In this document: positions 17,009 to 24,851 of the stretch, one piece after another
Numbering within the stretch: the stretch's first letter is position 1
Layout: each line of letters begins with the position of its first letter
Assembly (NCBI GenBank): GCA_017941085.1
Contig: JAGAXF010000020.1
Span: forward strand, 100,386 to 163,013
Length of the DNA: 62,628 nt
Direction of reading: 5' to 3'
From: Bacillota bacterium
Lineage (GTDB): Bacteria; Bacillota; Clostridia; Peptostreptococcales; Anaerovoracaceae
Program-made: the position numbers and the translations under genes
The notes under the pieces: generated by a model
Database searches by the model: none
What the model was told of the DNA's origin: nothing
What the model saw: the letters and a program-made list of their open reading frames with translations, nothing else

Positions 17009-17164
17009 CCGTGATAGATTTCCCCAAGAAGCCGTCACGGAACGGGGCTATCCTTAATCCCCTAAGGATAGATATAATTAACACTCAAGATACGCAAAAT
17101 CCTCGTGGGGCGTATATGCTATGCCTCGCAAGTTCTGGCGTACCGCGCAAGAAAGGAAGTTATC
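17009..17164 (+). ncRNA. Structured 5' leader of hbd, unknown class
   Basis: The long leader can fold several helices: CCGTGA (17009-17014) with TCACGG (17035-17040), or alternatively CCCC (17022-17025) with GGGG (17043-17046); a perfect 9-bp hairpin CTATCCTTA/TAAGGATAG (17048-17071); and ATACGC (17090-17095) with GCGTAT (17110-17115). The two alternative first helices are mutually exclusive. I do not recognise a known riboswitch class (not the lysine riboswitch). A regulatory role is possible but unproven. Confidence 0.4.
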
Positions 17165-18100
17165 ATGAGAGACGTAAAGAAAATTGTTATTGCAGGTTCC
17201 GGTACCATGGGATGCTCCATGGGTGCTATCCTTGCTCAGGCAGGATACGAGGTCACACTTTATGACATCGTGGAAGAAGCTCTTGAAAGAGCAAAGAAAG
17301 TTATTGCACTGAACTGGGAAACAGAAGTTAAGGAAGGCAAGATTAGCCAGGCTGACTCTGAGGCTCTTCAGGCAGGACTGAAATATACTACAGACAAGCA
17401 GGCCTTTGCCGATGCAGATTTTGTAGTAGAAGCTATCCTGGAAAAGATTGAAGTAAAACACAGCTTCTGGGAAGAAGTATCCAGAATCGTTGGAGACGAT
17501 GTAGTTATCTGCTCCAATACCTCCGGACTTTCCATTACAAGAATCGCTGAAGTAATCAACAAGCCTGAGAGATTTGCAGGAATGCACTGGATTAATCCTC
17601 CACATCTGATTCCTTTGGTAGAAATCATTAAGGGAGAAAAGACAACTCAGGAAGCTGCTGACATAGTTAAGGAAGTAGCCCTTAAGGCAAACAGAAAGCC
17701 TGTAATAGTAGGGGATGCTCCTGGATTCGTTCTCAACAGAATCCAGCTGGCAATCTTGAGAGAGTCTCTACATATCGTAGAAGAAGGTATTGCACCTCCT
17801 GAAGCAGTTGACGATGTAATGAAATATGGTCTTGGCATCAGATATGCCTGCTTGGGACCCTTCCAGGTATGCGACCTTGGCGGACTGGATATTTTCTACA
17901 ACATCGCTTCTTATCTCTTCGCAGATCTTTGCGACAAGAAGGAACCATTCGGAATGCTGGCTGACAGATTCGAAAAGGGTGAATTCGGCGTAAAGACCAA
18001 GAAGGGCTTCTATGATTACGGCGGTGGAAAGGACGAAGAGACCATCAGATATCGTGACACAATGTTCAACAAATTATCTGAGCTTCTCTTTAAAGAATAG
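17165..18100 (+). CDS. hbd: 3-hydroxyacyl-CoA dehydrogenase family protein
   Basis: NAD-dependent 3-hydroxyacyl-CoA dehydrogenase fold. The Rossmann turn GSGTMGCSMGAILAQAGYEV lies near residue 10; the catalytic His of MHWINPPHLIPLVEIIKG (~143) and the C-terminal helical domain GPFQVCDLGGLDIF follow. The 311-residue length exceeds the ~282 of classical butyrate-pathway Hbd, which carries HFFNP-type and DLIGLD-type motifs instead. The NPPHLIPLVE form is closer to carnitine dehydrogenase/lambda-crystallin-like members, so acetoacetyl-CoA reduction is likely from context but not certain. The ATG at 17165 follows AAAGGAAG; an in-frame start at 17105 would lie in the leader. It is followed by atoDA after an intercistronic hairpin. 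Confidence 0.8.
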   Translation: MRDVKKIVIAGSGTMGCSMGAILAQAGYEVTLYDIVEEALERAKKVIALNWETEVKEGKISQADSEALQAGLKYTTDKQAFADADFVVEAILEKIEVKHSFWEEVSRIVGDDVVICSNTSGLSITRIAEVINKPERFAGMHWINPPHLIPLVEIIKGEKTTQEAADIVKEVALKANRKPVIVGDAPGFVLNRIQLAILRESLHIVEEGIAPPEAVDDVMKYGLGIRYACLGPFQVCDLGGLDIFYNIASYLFADLCDKKEPFGMLADRFEKGEFGVKTKKGFYDYGGGKDEETIRYRDTMFNKLSELLFKE

Positions 18101-18112
18101 TTTAGTTAAAAA

Positions 18113-18159
18113 CGCAAGGGGGAGAGTCATATCTTCTCCTTGCGAAGATGCGTAGCATC
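18113..18159 (+). other. Two intercistronic hairpins between hbd and atoD
   Basis: A 13-bp stem with two G-U pairs (18113-18125 with 18132-18144, loop 6 nt) is followed by GATGC-GTA-GCATC (18147-18159). No T run follows at once. They may stabilise the hbd transcript end or adjust atoDA expression. Confidence 0.5.
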
Positions 18160-18196
18160 ATATAAGTTTTACTTTTGACAGAAAGGCGGTCAAGAT

Positions 18197-18928
18197 ATGA
18201 TTGACAAAATTATCACTGCTGATCAGGCGGTTGCCGGTGTAAAAGACGGTATGACCATAATGATCGGTGGCTTCTTGGGAACAGGTACTCCCGAAATCAT
18301 CATCGATGCGCTGGTAAGAAAGGGCGTCAAAGACCTTACAGTTATTGCTAACGATGGCGGACTTCCGGAAGGTGCTTACGGCGCTAAAACAGCCCGCGGT
18401 GTTGGAAAGCTTCTCGAAAAGGGAATGATTAAGCACATCATCGCTTCTCACGTAGGTATGAACCCACTTATCGGTGATGGAATGATCGCAGGCACATTGA
18501 ATTGTACACTGGTACCACAGGGAACACTGGCAGAAAAGATTCGTGCAGGCAACTACAACCTGGGTGGCGTTCTTACACCTACAGGCGTAAGCACACCTAT
18601 GGAACACGATGAGAACGGCAACATGGCAAAGGACGAAATGGGAAGAGAAAAGATTACTATCGAATTGGATGGTAAAAAGTATCTCCTGGAGAGACCTCTT
18701 CGTGCAGACTTCGCATTCTGCAGAGCCACAGTTGCAGACAAATTCGGAAACTTCTATTCAGCAAAAGCCACAAAGAACTTTAACTATGTAATGGCTGGTG
18801 CTGCAGACTGCACAATCATTGCAACTGAGAAATTGGTTGAGATTGATTCTGTAGATCCTGATCTCTGGGATGTTCCCGGTGTTGTAGTAAACGGTATAGT
18901 GGAAGGAGAACCAAAATGGCAGATTTAA
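18197..18928 (+). CDS. atoD: Acetate/butyrate:acetoacetate CoA-transferase, alpha subunit
   Basis: Alpha subunit of a family I CoA-transferase. It binds CoA through the early glycine-rich segment TIMIGGFLGTGTPE. Also visible are NDGGLPEGAYG, HVGMNPL and the extended middle part ending RADFAFCRATVADKFGNFY. At 243 residues it is slightly longer than E. coli AtoD, with extra acidic residues after TPMEHDENGN. Together with the next gene it exchanges CoA between acetoacetyl-CoA or butyryl-CoA and acetate/acetoacetate, a step of lysine and butyrate fermentation. AAAGGCGG precedes the ATG. It overlaps the beta subunit by 13 nt. Confidence 0.93.
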   Translation: MIDKIITADQAVAGVKDGMTIMIGGFLGTGTPEIIIDALVRKGVKDLTVIANDGGLPEGAYGAKTARGVGKLLEKGMIKHIIASHVGMNPLIGDGMIAGTLNCTLVPQGTLAEKIRAGNYNLGGVLTPTGVSTPMEHDENGNMAKDEMGREKITIELDGKKYLLERPLRADFAFCRATVADKFGNFYSAKATKNFNYVMAGAADCTIIATEKLVEIDSVDPDLWDVPGVVVNGIVEGEPKWQI

Positions 18929-19569
18929 AAGAAAGAATCGCAAGAAGATGCGCAAAAGAATTTAAAGACGGCGATTTCGTAAATCTTGGAATTGGTCTTC
19001 CCACACAGGTAGCAAACTATATTCCTGACGATATCACCGTTACACTGCATTCCGAAAATGGATTTGCAGGTCTTGCAGGTATGGCAGAAGCAGGAAAAGA
19101 AGATGTTGACATCATCAATTCCGGCGGTGCATATGTAACTGCAGTTCCTTGGGTAAAGTATTTTGATACATCCACCAGCTTCGGTATGGCAAGAGGCCAT
19201 CTGGATGCTACAGTTCTCGGTGCAATGGAAGTTGCAGAGAACGGTGACTTGGCTAACTGGATTGTTCCTGGACAGAAGGTTGCAGGAATGGGCGGAGCCA
19301 TGGACCTGGTAGCAGGAGCCAGAAAGGTTATCGTAGTTACTCTTCATACTCAGAAGGGTGCTCCAAAGATTTTGGAAAAATGCACACTTCCTCTTACAGC
19401 AGAGAAGTGCGTAAGCAAAATCATTACCGAAATGGGTGTTATGGAAGTAACTCCGGAAGGTATTGTTGTAACTGAGCTTCACCCTGACTTCACACAGGAA
19501 GATATTCAGGCAGCGACTGGTTGCAAGTTGATATTTAGTCCGGATCTGAAGCCCATGGAGGAAGAGTAA
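18916..19569 (+). CDS. atoA: Acetate/butyrate:acetoacetate CoA-transferase, beta subunit
   Basis: Catalytic subunit of the CoA-transferase. The SENG motif holds the active-site glutamate (Glu47) that forms the glutamyl-CoA thioester, preceded by NLGIGLPTQVANY. GMGGAMDLVAGARKVIV is typical of the family. Length is 217 residues. It overlaps atoD by 13 nt, with GGAGAACC inside atoD as ribosome site, so translation is probably coupled. A very strong terminator follows. Confidence 0.94.
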   Translation: MADLKERIARRCAKEFKDGDFVNLGIGLPTQVANYIPDDITVTLHSENGFAGLAGMAEAGKEDVDIINSGGAYVTAVPWVKYFDTSTSFGMARGHLDATVLGAMEVAENGDLANWIVPGQKVAGMGGAMDLVAGARKVIVVTLHTQKGAPKILEKCTLPLTAEKCVSKIITEMGVMEVTPEGIVVTELHPDFTQEDIQAATGCKLIFSPDLKPMEEE

Positions 19570-19620
19570 ATTCAAGGGCTCGATTGTCCTCGAGATGAGG
19601 AAATAACATCCTAGATACTC

Positions 19621-19675
19621 AAAGGGTTTCGGGAGTTTCGTGAAGGTGCACGAAACTCCAACGAAACCCTTTTTT
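19621..19675 (+). terminator. Strong terminator after atoDA
   Basis: A ~21-bp stem with a 2-nt bulge: AAGGGTTTCG plus GGAGTTTCGTG pair with CACGAAACTCC plus CGAAACCCTT around a 6-nt loop, followed by TTTTTT. Confidence 0.9.
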
Positions 19676-19695
19676 CGCATCCAGGAGTATTTCCG

Positions 19696-19833
19696 GTCAT
19701 CTCTGCGGAGACTTCGCCCTTGATTTTACTCTTCAGCGCTATTGCTATTCTTCTGTGGAGGCAGTCCTTAGTGAGTGCTCACTCCTCTATGACAGTCATG
19801 TAGGCGGAGACTTCGCCCTTGAATATACTCTTC
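19696..19833 (+). repeat. Two direct repeats of 39 nt upstream of the oligopeptidase gene
   Basis: Copies at 19696-19734 and 19795-19833 are spaced 99 nt apart and match at 34 of 39 positions. The core CGGAGACTTCGCCCTTGA is identical. In the second copy GGCGGAGACTTCGCC can form a small hairpin. Between them lies the palindrome AGTGAGTGCTCACT (19770-19783). The gap 19570-19903 otherwise holds only the atoDA terminator and the promoter below; I see no gene in it. Confidence 0.7.
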
Positions 19834-19845
19834 TACATTGTTTTG

Positions 19846-19854
19846 TGTTATAAT
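19846..19854 (+). promoter_or_regulatory. Extended -10 promoter of the oligopeptidase gene
   Basis: TGTTATAAT is an extended -10 element (TGN plus TATAAT). No good -35 box is present; the second 39-nt repeat occupies that area, so the repeat could bind an activator or repressor. Confidence 0.5.
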
Positions 19855-19903
19855 CTCCAAGGATGATTAAAACGCCAGTTATTATTTGGAGGAGAGTAGA
19901 TTT

Positions 19904-21607
19904 ATGAAATTCAAAGATATGAAATATGAAAGGCCGGACATTGAGGTTGTTAAGGCTGAAATGCAAAGCCACATAGAAAGACTGGAGGTGGCTCAGGACT
20001 ATAAGACTGCAAGGGAGGTCTTTCTGGAGATGGAAGGACTGGACAGTCATGTAGGCACTATGTTTACTTTGGCCAGTATTAGACACTCCATAGATACCAG
20101 GGATGAATTCTACGATAAGGAAAACGATTTTATCGACGCCAAGGGACCTGAGCTTGCAGAATACGGAGTTAAGTGGGCAGAGACCATGCTTAAGACTCCC
20201 TTTAGAAAAGAGTTTGAAGAAGAGTATGGAAACGTATCCTTCATCAATGCAGAGATTAGATCAAGATCCTTTAAGCCGGAACTTATTCCTCTTATGCAGA
20301 AGGAAAACGAACTTACCTCTCAGTACGGCAAGCTTATAGCGTCGGCGCAGATACCCTTTAAGGATGGAGTTTATACATTATCTCAACTTTCTCCCTTCAA
20401 GACAGACGCCGATGATGCTATGCGCCTGGAGGCCTGGAAGGCAGAAGGTAATTGGTATAAGGAGCATCAAGAAGAACTTGATGATATTTACGACAAGCTG
20501 GTTCATATAAGAGATGAAGCAGGTAAGACCTTGGGATACGAAAACTACATTCCTCTTGGCTACGACAGAATGCAGAGAAACTGCTATGACAAGAATGATG
20601 TTGAGAAGTTCAGAGCTGCAGTGGTTAAGTATCTCGTGCCGGTTGCTGAGAAGATTTACAAAAGACAAGCAGAGCGCTTAGGAAAAGATTATCCAATGAG
20701 CTTTGCCGACAATGCCCTGGAGTTTAGAAGCGGCAATCCAAGACCTGCAGGAGATGCAGAATACATCTTAAAAGAGGGAGATAAATTCTACGACGACTTA
20801 AGCCCTGAAACCAGCGAATTCTTTAGAACCATGAGAGAAGGGGAACTATTGGATGTGCTTTCCACAGAAGGAAAGCAGGGAGGAGGATACTGCACAGGAA
20901 TTCAGGACTACGAAGTTCCCTTCATATTTGCTAACTTCAATGGAACCCAGCATGACATCGAGGTGGTAACCCATGAAGCCGGTCACGCCTTTGCCTATTG
21001 GATGAACAGAGAAAGAATTCCATCGGACTGCATCTGGCCCGGCATGGAAGGGGCAGAGGTTCACAGTATGTCCATGGAGTTCTTTGGTGAGCATTGGGCA
21101 GATGGATTCTTTGGTAAAGACGCCAAGAAATTCCTCTATAGCCACCTGGCTTCAGCTATAACCTTCATCCCCTATGGAACAATGGTAGACCACTTCCAGC
21201 ATTTGGTTTACGAAAAGCCTGAAATGACTCCAAGAGAACGGCATGACACCTGGAAGGAACTATTGGGAACCTATATGCCTTGGATGAGATTAGACAATGA
21301 AATCCCCTTCTATGCCGACGGAGAAGGCTGGCAGAGACAGAGCCATATATACGAAAGACCCTTCTACTACATAGATTATTGCCTGGCTCAAACCGTTGCC
21401 CTGGGATTCTGGGCCATGATTCAAGAGGATAGAGCAAAGGCTTGGGAACACTATATGGCATATACCAAGCAGGGAGGAAGCAGAGTGTTTACTGAGCTTC
21501 TTGCCAATGCAGGACTTAAGAGCCCCTTTGAGGAAGAGACCCTTAGAGGCGTTTGCGAAAAGGCTGCAAAATACCTAGAGGGATTCGATCTTACAGGAAT
21601 CAGCTAA
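19904..21607 (+). CDS. M3-family oligoendopeptidase
   Basis: Zinc metallopeptidase of family M3, cytosolic, cutting short peptides. The zinc motif HEAGH lies at ~357-361, and the third ligand Glu in HSMSMEFF about 25 residues later. The 568 residues match the 'M3 not PepF' subgroup (oligoendopeptidase F relatives). The ATG at 19904 follows GGAGGAG; an in-frame TTG at 19886 lies within the ribosome site and is rejected. It is followed by a small membrane protein and then the oligopeptide transporter, so it probably degrades imported peptides. Confidence 0.93.
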   Translation: MKFKDMKYERPDIEVVKAEMQSHIERLEVAQDYKTAREVFLEMEGLDSHVGTMFTLASIRHSIDTRDEFYDKENDFIDAKGPELAEYGVKWAETMLKTPFRKEFEEEYGNVSFINAEIRSRSFKPELIPLMQKENELTSQYGKLIASAQIPFKDGVYTLSQLSPFKTDADDAMRLEAWKAEGNWYKEHQEELDDIYDKLVHIRDEAGKTLGYENYIPLGYDRMQRNCYDKNDVEKFRAAVVKYLVPVAEKIYKRQAERLGKDYPMSFADNALEFRSGNPRPAGDAEYILKEGDKFYDDLSPETSEFFRTMREGELLDVLSTEGKQGGGYCTGIQDYEVPFIFANFNGTQHDIEVVTHEAGHAFAYWMNRERIPSDCIWPGMEGAEVHSMSMEFFGEHWADGFFGKDAKKFLYSHLASAITFIPYGTMVDHFQHLVYEKPEMTPRERHDTWKELLGTYMPWMRLDNEIPFYADGEGWQRQSHIYERPFYYIDYCLAQTVALGFWAMIQEDRAKAWEHYMAYTKQGGSRVFTELLANAGLKSPFEEETLRGVCEKAAKYLEGFDLTGIS

Positions 21608-21632
21608 GGAACCAAATAGGTCAAGAGCATTT

Positions 21633-22223
21633 ATGGCAAAGAAATATTGGAATGACCACTTAAGTAATTTTAAACTAGAGGACTCCGGAGAGTATAACTA
21701 CCGGGGTTCTTTCTATGCTCTCGATTCTGTGGGAGATTATCAAAGGGATAGTATGGGCAGGGACTTTATTTCCAGAAGGTTTTTAATAGTCCTGTGGCCA
21801 TATATTATTATCTCTCTGGCTGCCTCCTTATTGGCGGGTATGTTTCCTGCCACAGGAGCCATGAATACCTGGTATGTAATATTGCCCTTTGGCCTAACAA
21901 TAGCCATGGGCTTCCTACTGGTCTATCATTTGGCCAAACTTACAAAGGGTCTATTTACAGGGGATCAAAGAGGAATGGTGAGAGAATACATCTTTGATAA
22001 AACCTGGAATAGAATAGGGGCATTTACAAAGGTTATGCTGGTTACTTCGGCTTTGACTATTGTTTTGGAGGTATTTCACCTTGTGATAAAGGGGAAGGGA
22101 GACCATTTTTCAGGAGCAATTATACTCCTGATTTGCATGGCTTTAACGGCCCTTTCGGGAGGGTTGTTACTGCACCACTACACTAGGGTAAAGTGGCAGA
22201 AAATAGCCGAAAAACAGAGTTGA
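21633..22223 (+). CDS. Unknown four-helix membrane protein
   Basis: A 196-residue protein I do not recognise. An N-terminal soluble part (~1-50, rich in Asp/Tyr/Arg) is followed by two paired hydrophobic segments (~52-108) and two more (~133-185), ending in a basic tail (RVKWQKIAEKQS). It starts 25 nt after the oligopeptidase stop, with only AAGAG upstream, so it may depend on the preceding gene. A membrane anchor or partner of the peptide-use system is conceivable; nothing in the sequence proves it. Confidence 0.65.
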   Translation: MAKKYWNDHLSNFKLEDSGEYNYRGSFYALDSVGDYQRDSMGRDFISRRFLIVLWPYIIISLAASLLAGMFPATGAMNTWYVILPFGLTIAMGFLLVYHLAKLTKGLFTGDQRGMVREYIFDKTWNRIGAFTKVMLVTSALTIVLEVFHLVIKGKGDHFSGAIILLICMALTALSGGLLLHHYTRVKWQKIAEKQS

Positions 22224-22251
22224 CAATTTTTTGACAATTCAGTGTTTTTCA

Positions 22252-22280
22252 TTGACATTGGAGCTCTAAAAGTATATCAT
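22252..22280 (+). promoter_or_regulatory. Sigma-70 promoter of the opp operon
   Basis: TTGACA (22252-22257), a 17-nt spacer and TATCAT (22275-22280). Two further TTGACA-like boxes lie just upstream (around 22219 and 22231). Confidence 0.7.
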
Positions 22281-22357
22281 AAAATAGATGCGAAATCATT
22301 GTAGTTATATTTGGTTTCAATTTGTAATCGTTAATTTGTTGAAGGAGGAATTATTAC

Positions 22358-24691
22358 ATGAAAAAGGCAAAAGTGTTATTAGCTTTGCTCCTCACTTTGG
22401 TGATGGTGTTCTCTGTAGCACTGACAGGCTGCAGCAACAACAGCAACAGCAATAACGACAACGAATCAGAAGCAGAAGAACCTGCTGACGAAGGCGAAGC
22501 CGAAGGCGAAACTGTAGAAAGAGAAGACGGAATCTTGGTAGTTGGTTATACCAACTTCAACAGCAAGTTCTCTCCATTCTTCTCCGAGACAGCATATGAC
22601 ACAGATGTATATTCAATGACACAGATTGGTCTTCTTACATCTGACCGTCAGGGTGCAGTTGTTGAAAAGGGTATTGAAGGTGAAACCCGTGAGTACAATG
22701 GTACTGACTACACCTACAAGGGCCCAGCAGATCTAACCATCACAGAAAATTCCGATGGAACAGTAGACTACAACTTCAAGCTGAGAGACGATCTCGTATT
22801 CTCTGATGGCGAAAAGCTTACAGCAGATGACGTTATCTTCTCAATGTATGTTCTTGCTGACCCAACTTACGATGGTTCCAGCACATTCTTCGCACTTCCA
22901 ATCGAAGGTATGGCAGAATATCGTTCCGGTATGGCAGCTCTCGGTAATGCAATTATCGAAGCTGGTAAGGACAACACAAACTTTGACAATTGGGACGAAG
23001 CAACTCAGAAAGAGTTCTGGACAGCCCTTGATGGCGCTGGCGACAAGTTCGTTCAGGAAATCCTAGACTACATCGTAGCAGCTGGATATAACGAAGAAGG
23101 TGACACCATCGATAAGAAGATGGCTAACTGGGGATTCGAAGTTCCTGCAGATGCTACAAACCAGGATGTATTCTATCAGATGCTTGAAGCATATGATAAC
23201 AAGCTGGGTGACCTTATTTCCACAGAGAGCGCTGGCTCCACACTGGACGACCTGATTCCTGACTATGCTAACAAGTATGGTAAGGGTATTGAAACAGGAA
23301 CATCCGCACCTAACATTACAGGTATCACCAAGATAAGCGATACAGAACTCAATGTTAAGCTTACAGAAGTAGATGCAACAGCTATTTATCAGCTGGGCGT
23401 ATCCATCGCTCCAATGCACTACTATGGTGAGAAAGACAAATATGACTATGACAACAACAAGTTCGGATTCGACAAGGGTGACCTTTCCCACGTTCGTTCC
23501 GTAACAACAAAGCCAATGGGTGCTGGCCCATACAAGTTCGTAGGCTTTGAAAACGGTGTTGTAAGCTTTGATGCTAACGAATCCTATTTCAAGGGAGCTC
23601 CAAAGATTGCACATGTACAGTTCAGAGAAACAGCTGATCCTGATAAGGTAAATGCTATCATCACAGGAACTATCGACGTATCCGATCCTTCCTTCTCCGA
23701 TGATAAGATTAAGGAAATCACCGATGCAAACGGTGGCGAACTTACAGGCAGCGTAATCACAACTATTACAAACGATACACTTGGTTATGGATATGTTGGT
23801 ATCGGTGCTGACCAGGTTAACGTAAACGGTGAAAGAGGATCCGATGCATCCAAGAATCTCAGAAAGGGATTTGCTACAATCTTCTCCGTATATCGTGACG
23901 TAACTGTAAACTCCTACTATGGAGACAGAGCTGCAGTTATCAACTATCCAATCTCTAACACATCCTGGGCTGCTCCTCAGAAGACAGATGCTGACTATGA
24001 GGTAGCATTCTCCAAGAAGTTAGATGGAACAGATATCTACACATCCGACATGGATGACGAAGCTCGTTATGCAGCAGCAAAGGCAGCAGCTCTCGAATAC
24101 TTCGAAGCAGCTGGATGCACAGTAGCTGACGGTAAGGTAACAGCTGGTCCGGACGGCAAGCCACTGGAATACGAAGTAGGTATCGGCGGATCCGGTTCCG
24201 GTGACCACCCATCATTCATGATGCTGACCCTTTCCAAGGAAGCTCTTGCTGAAATGGGAATCAACCTGATTATCGGCGACTATGCTGACTGGTCCGAGAT
24301 GCAGAATAAGCAGAAATCCCGTCAGCTCCCAATGTGGTGTATGGCATGGTCTGCAACTGTTGACCCGGATATGTATCAGATTTATTACTCCGACATCGCT
24401 AATGGCGGAGCAAACGCAGGTGGATCCAACGCATCCGCCTATGCTATCCAGGATGAAGAGCTTGACCAGCTCATCATGGATGCACGTAAATCTCTCGATC
24501 AGAGCTATAGAAAACGTCTTTACAAGGCAGCTCTCGATATCGTTGTTGACTGGGCTGTAGAAGTACCTGTATATCAGAGACAGGACTGCACAACCATCAG
24601 CACTGAACGTGTAAACATCGACACAGTAACACCTGACATCACAACCTTCTATAGATGGATGGCAGAAATCGAGAACACAGAACTCAAATAA
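22358..24691 (+). CDS. oppA: Peptide ABC transporter substrate-binding lipoprotein
   Basis: Family-5 solute-binding protein anchored as a lipoprotein: signal peptide MKKAKVLLALLLTLVMVF, lipobox LTGC, then an acidic Asn/Glu linker. Family features are LRDDLVFSDGEKLTADDV, the TKPMGAGPYKFVGFENG segment and the late GDYADWSEMQ. It is long (777 residues against ~540 for E. coli OppA) with an extra region around 190-330. AAGGAGG precedes the ATG. It is first in oppABCDF, with strongly biased codons, and is separated from oppB by a hairpin. Peptides are the likely ligands, feeding amino acid fermentation. Confidence 0.93.
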   Translation: MKKAKVLLALLLTLVMVFSVALTGCSNNSNSNNDNESEAEEPADEGEAEGETVEREDGILVVGYTNFNSKFSPFFSETAYDTDVYSMTQIGLLTSDRQGAVVEKGIEGETREYNGTDYTYKGPADLTITENSDGTVDYNFKLRDDLVFSDGEKLTADDVIFSMYVLADPTYDGSSTFFALPIEGMAEYRSGMAALGNAIIEAGKDNTNFDNWDEATQKEFWTALDGAGDKFVQEILDYIVAAGYNEEGDTIDKKMANWGFEVPADATNQDVFYQMLEAYDNKLGDLISTESAGSTLDDLIPDYANKYGKGIETGTSAPNITGITKISDTELNVKLTEVDATAIYQLGVSIAPMHYYGEKDKYDYDNNKFGFDKGDLSHVRSVTTKPMGAGPYKFVGFENGVVSFDANESYFKGAPKIAHVQFRETADPDKVNAIITGTIDVSDPSFSDDKIKEITDANGGELTGSVITTITNDTLGYGYVGIGADQVNVNGERGSDASKNLRKGFATIFSVYRDVTVNSYYGDRAAVINYPISNTSWAAPQKTDADYEVAFSKKLDGTDIYTSDMDDEARYAAAKAAALEYFEAAGCTVADGKVTAGPDGKPLEYEVGIGGSGSGDHPSFMMLTLSKEALAEMGINLIIGDYADWSEMQNKQKSRQLPMWCMAWSATVDPDMYQIYYSDIANGGANAGGSNASAYAIQDEELDQLIMDARKSLDQSYRKRLYKAALDIVVDWAVEVPVYQRQDCTTISTERVNIDTVTPDITTFYRWMAEIENTELK

Positions 24692-24716
24692 TTATTGGGT
24701 TAAAGTATGTTTTCAC

Positions 24717-24750
24717 GAAGAATGCGGGGGCTAACCCCTCCGCATTCTTC
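24717..24750 (+). terminator. Intercistronic hairpin between oppA and oppB
   Basis: An 11-bp stem GAAGAATGCGG/CCGCATTCTTC, extended inside by GGG/CCC with one bulged base. No T run follows. It probably lets oppA mRNA exceed oppBCDF, the same arrangement as dctP/dctQ. Confidence 0.65.
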
Positions 24751-24851
24751 TGCGTTATGAGACTATATACCCTGCTAAAGCGATAGAGTGATATAAGGAG
24801 CAGGGATGGACAATGTCTCGTACTCACAAGCTTTGAAAGGAGTACAGATAG

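Noticed and set aside
17009..17164. Lysine riboswitch upstream of hbd
   Set aside because: The length is similar, but the conserved lysine-riboswitch core sequences and five-helix arrangement are not seen.
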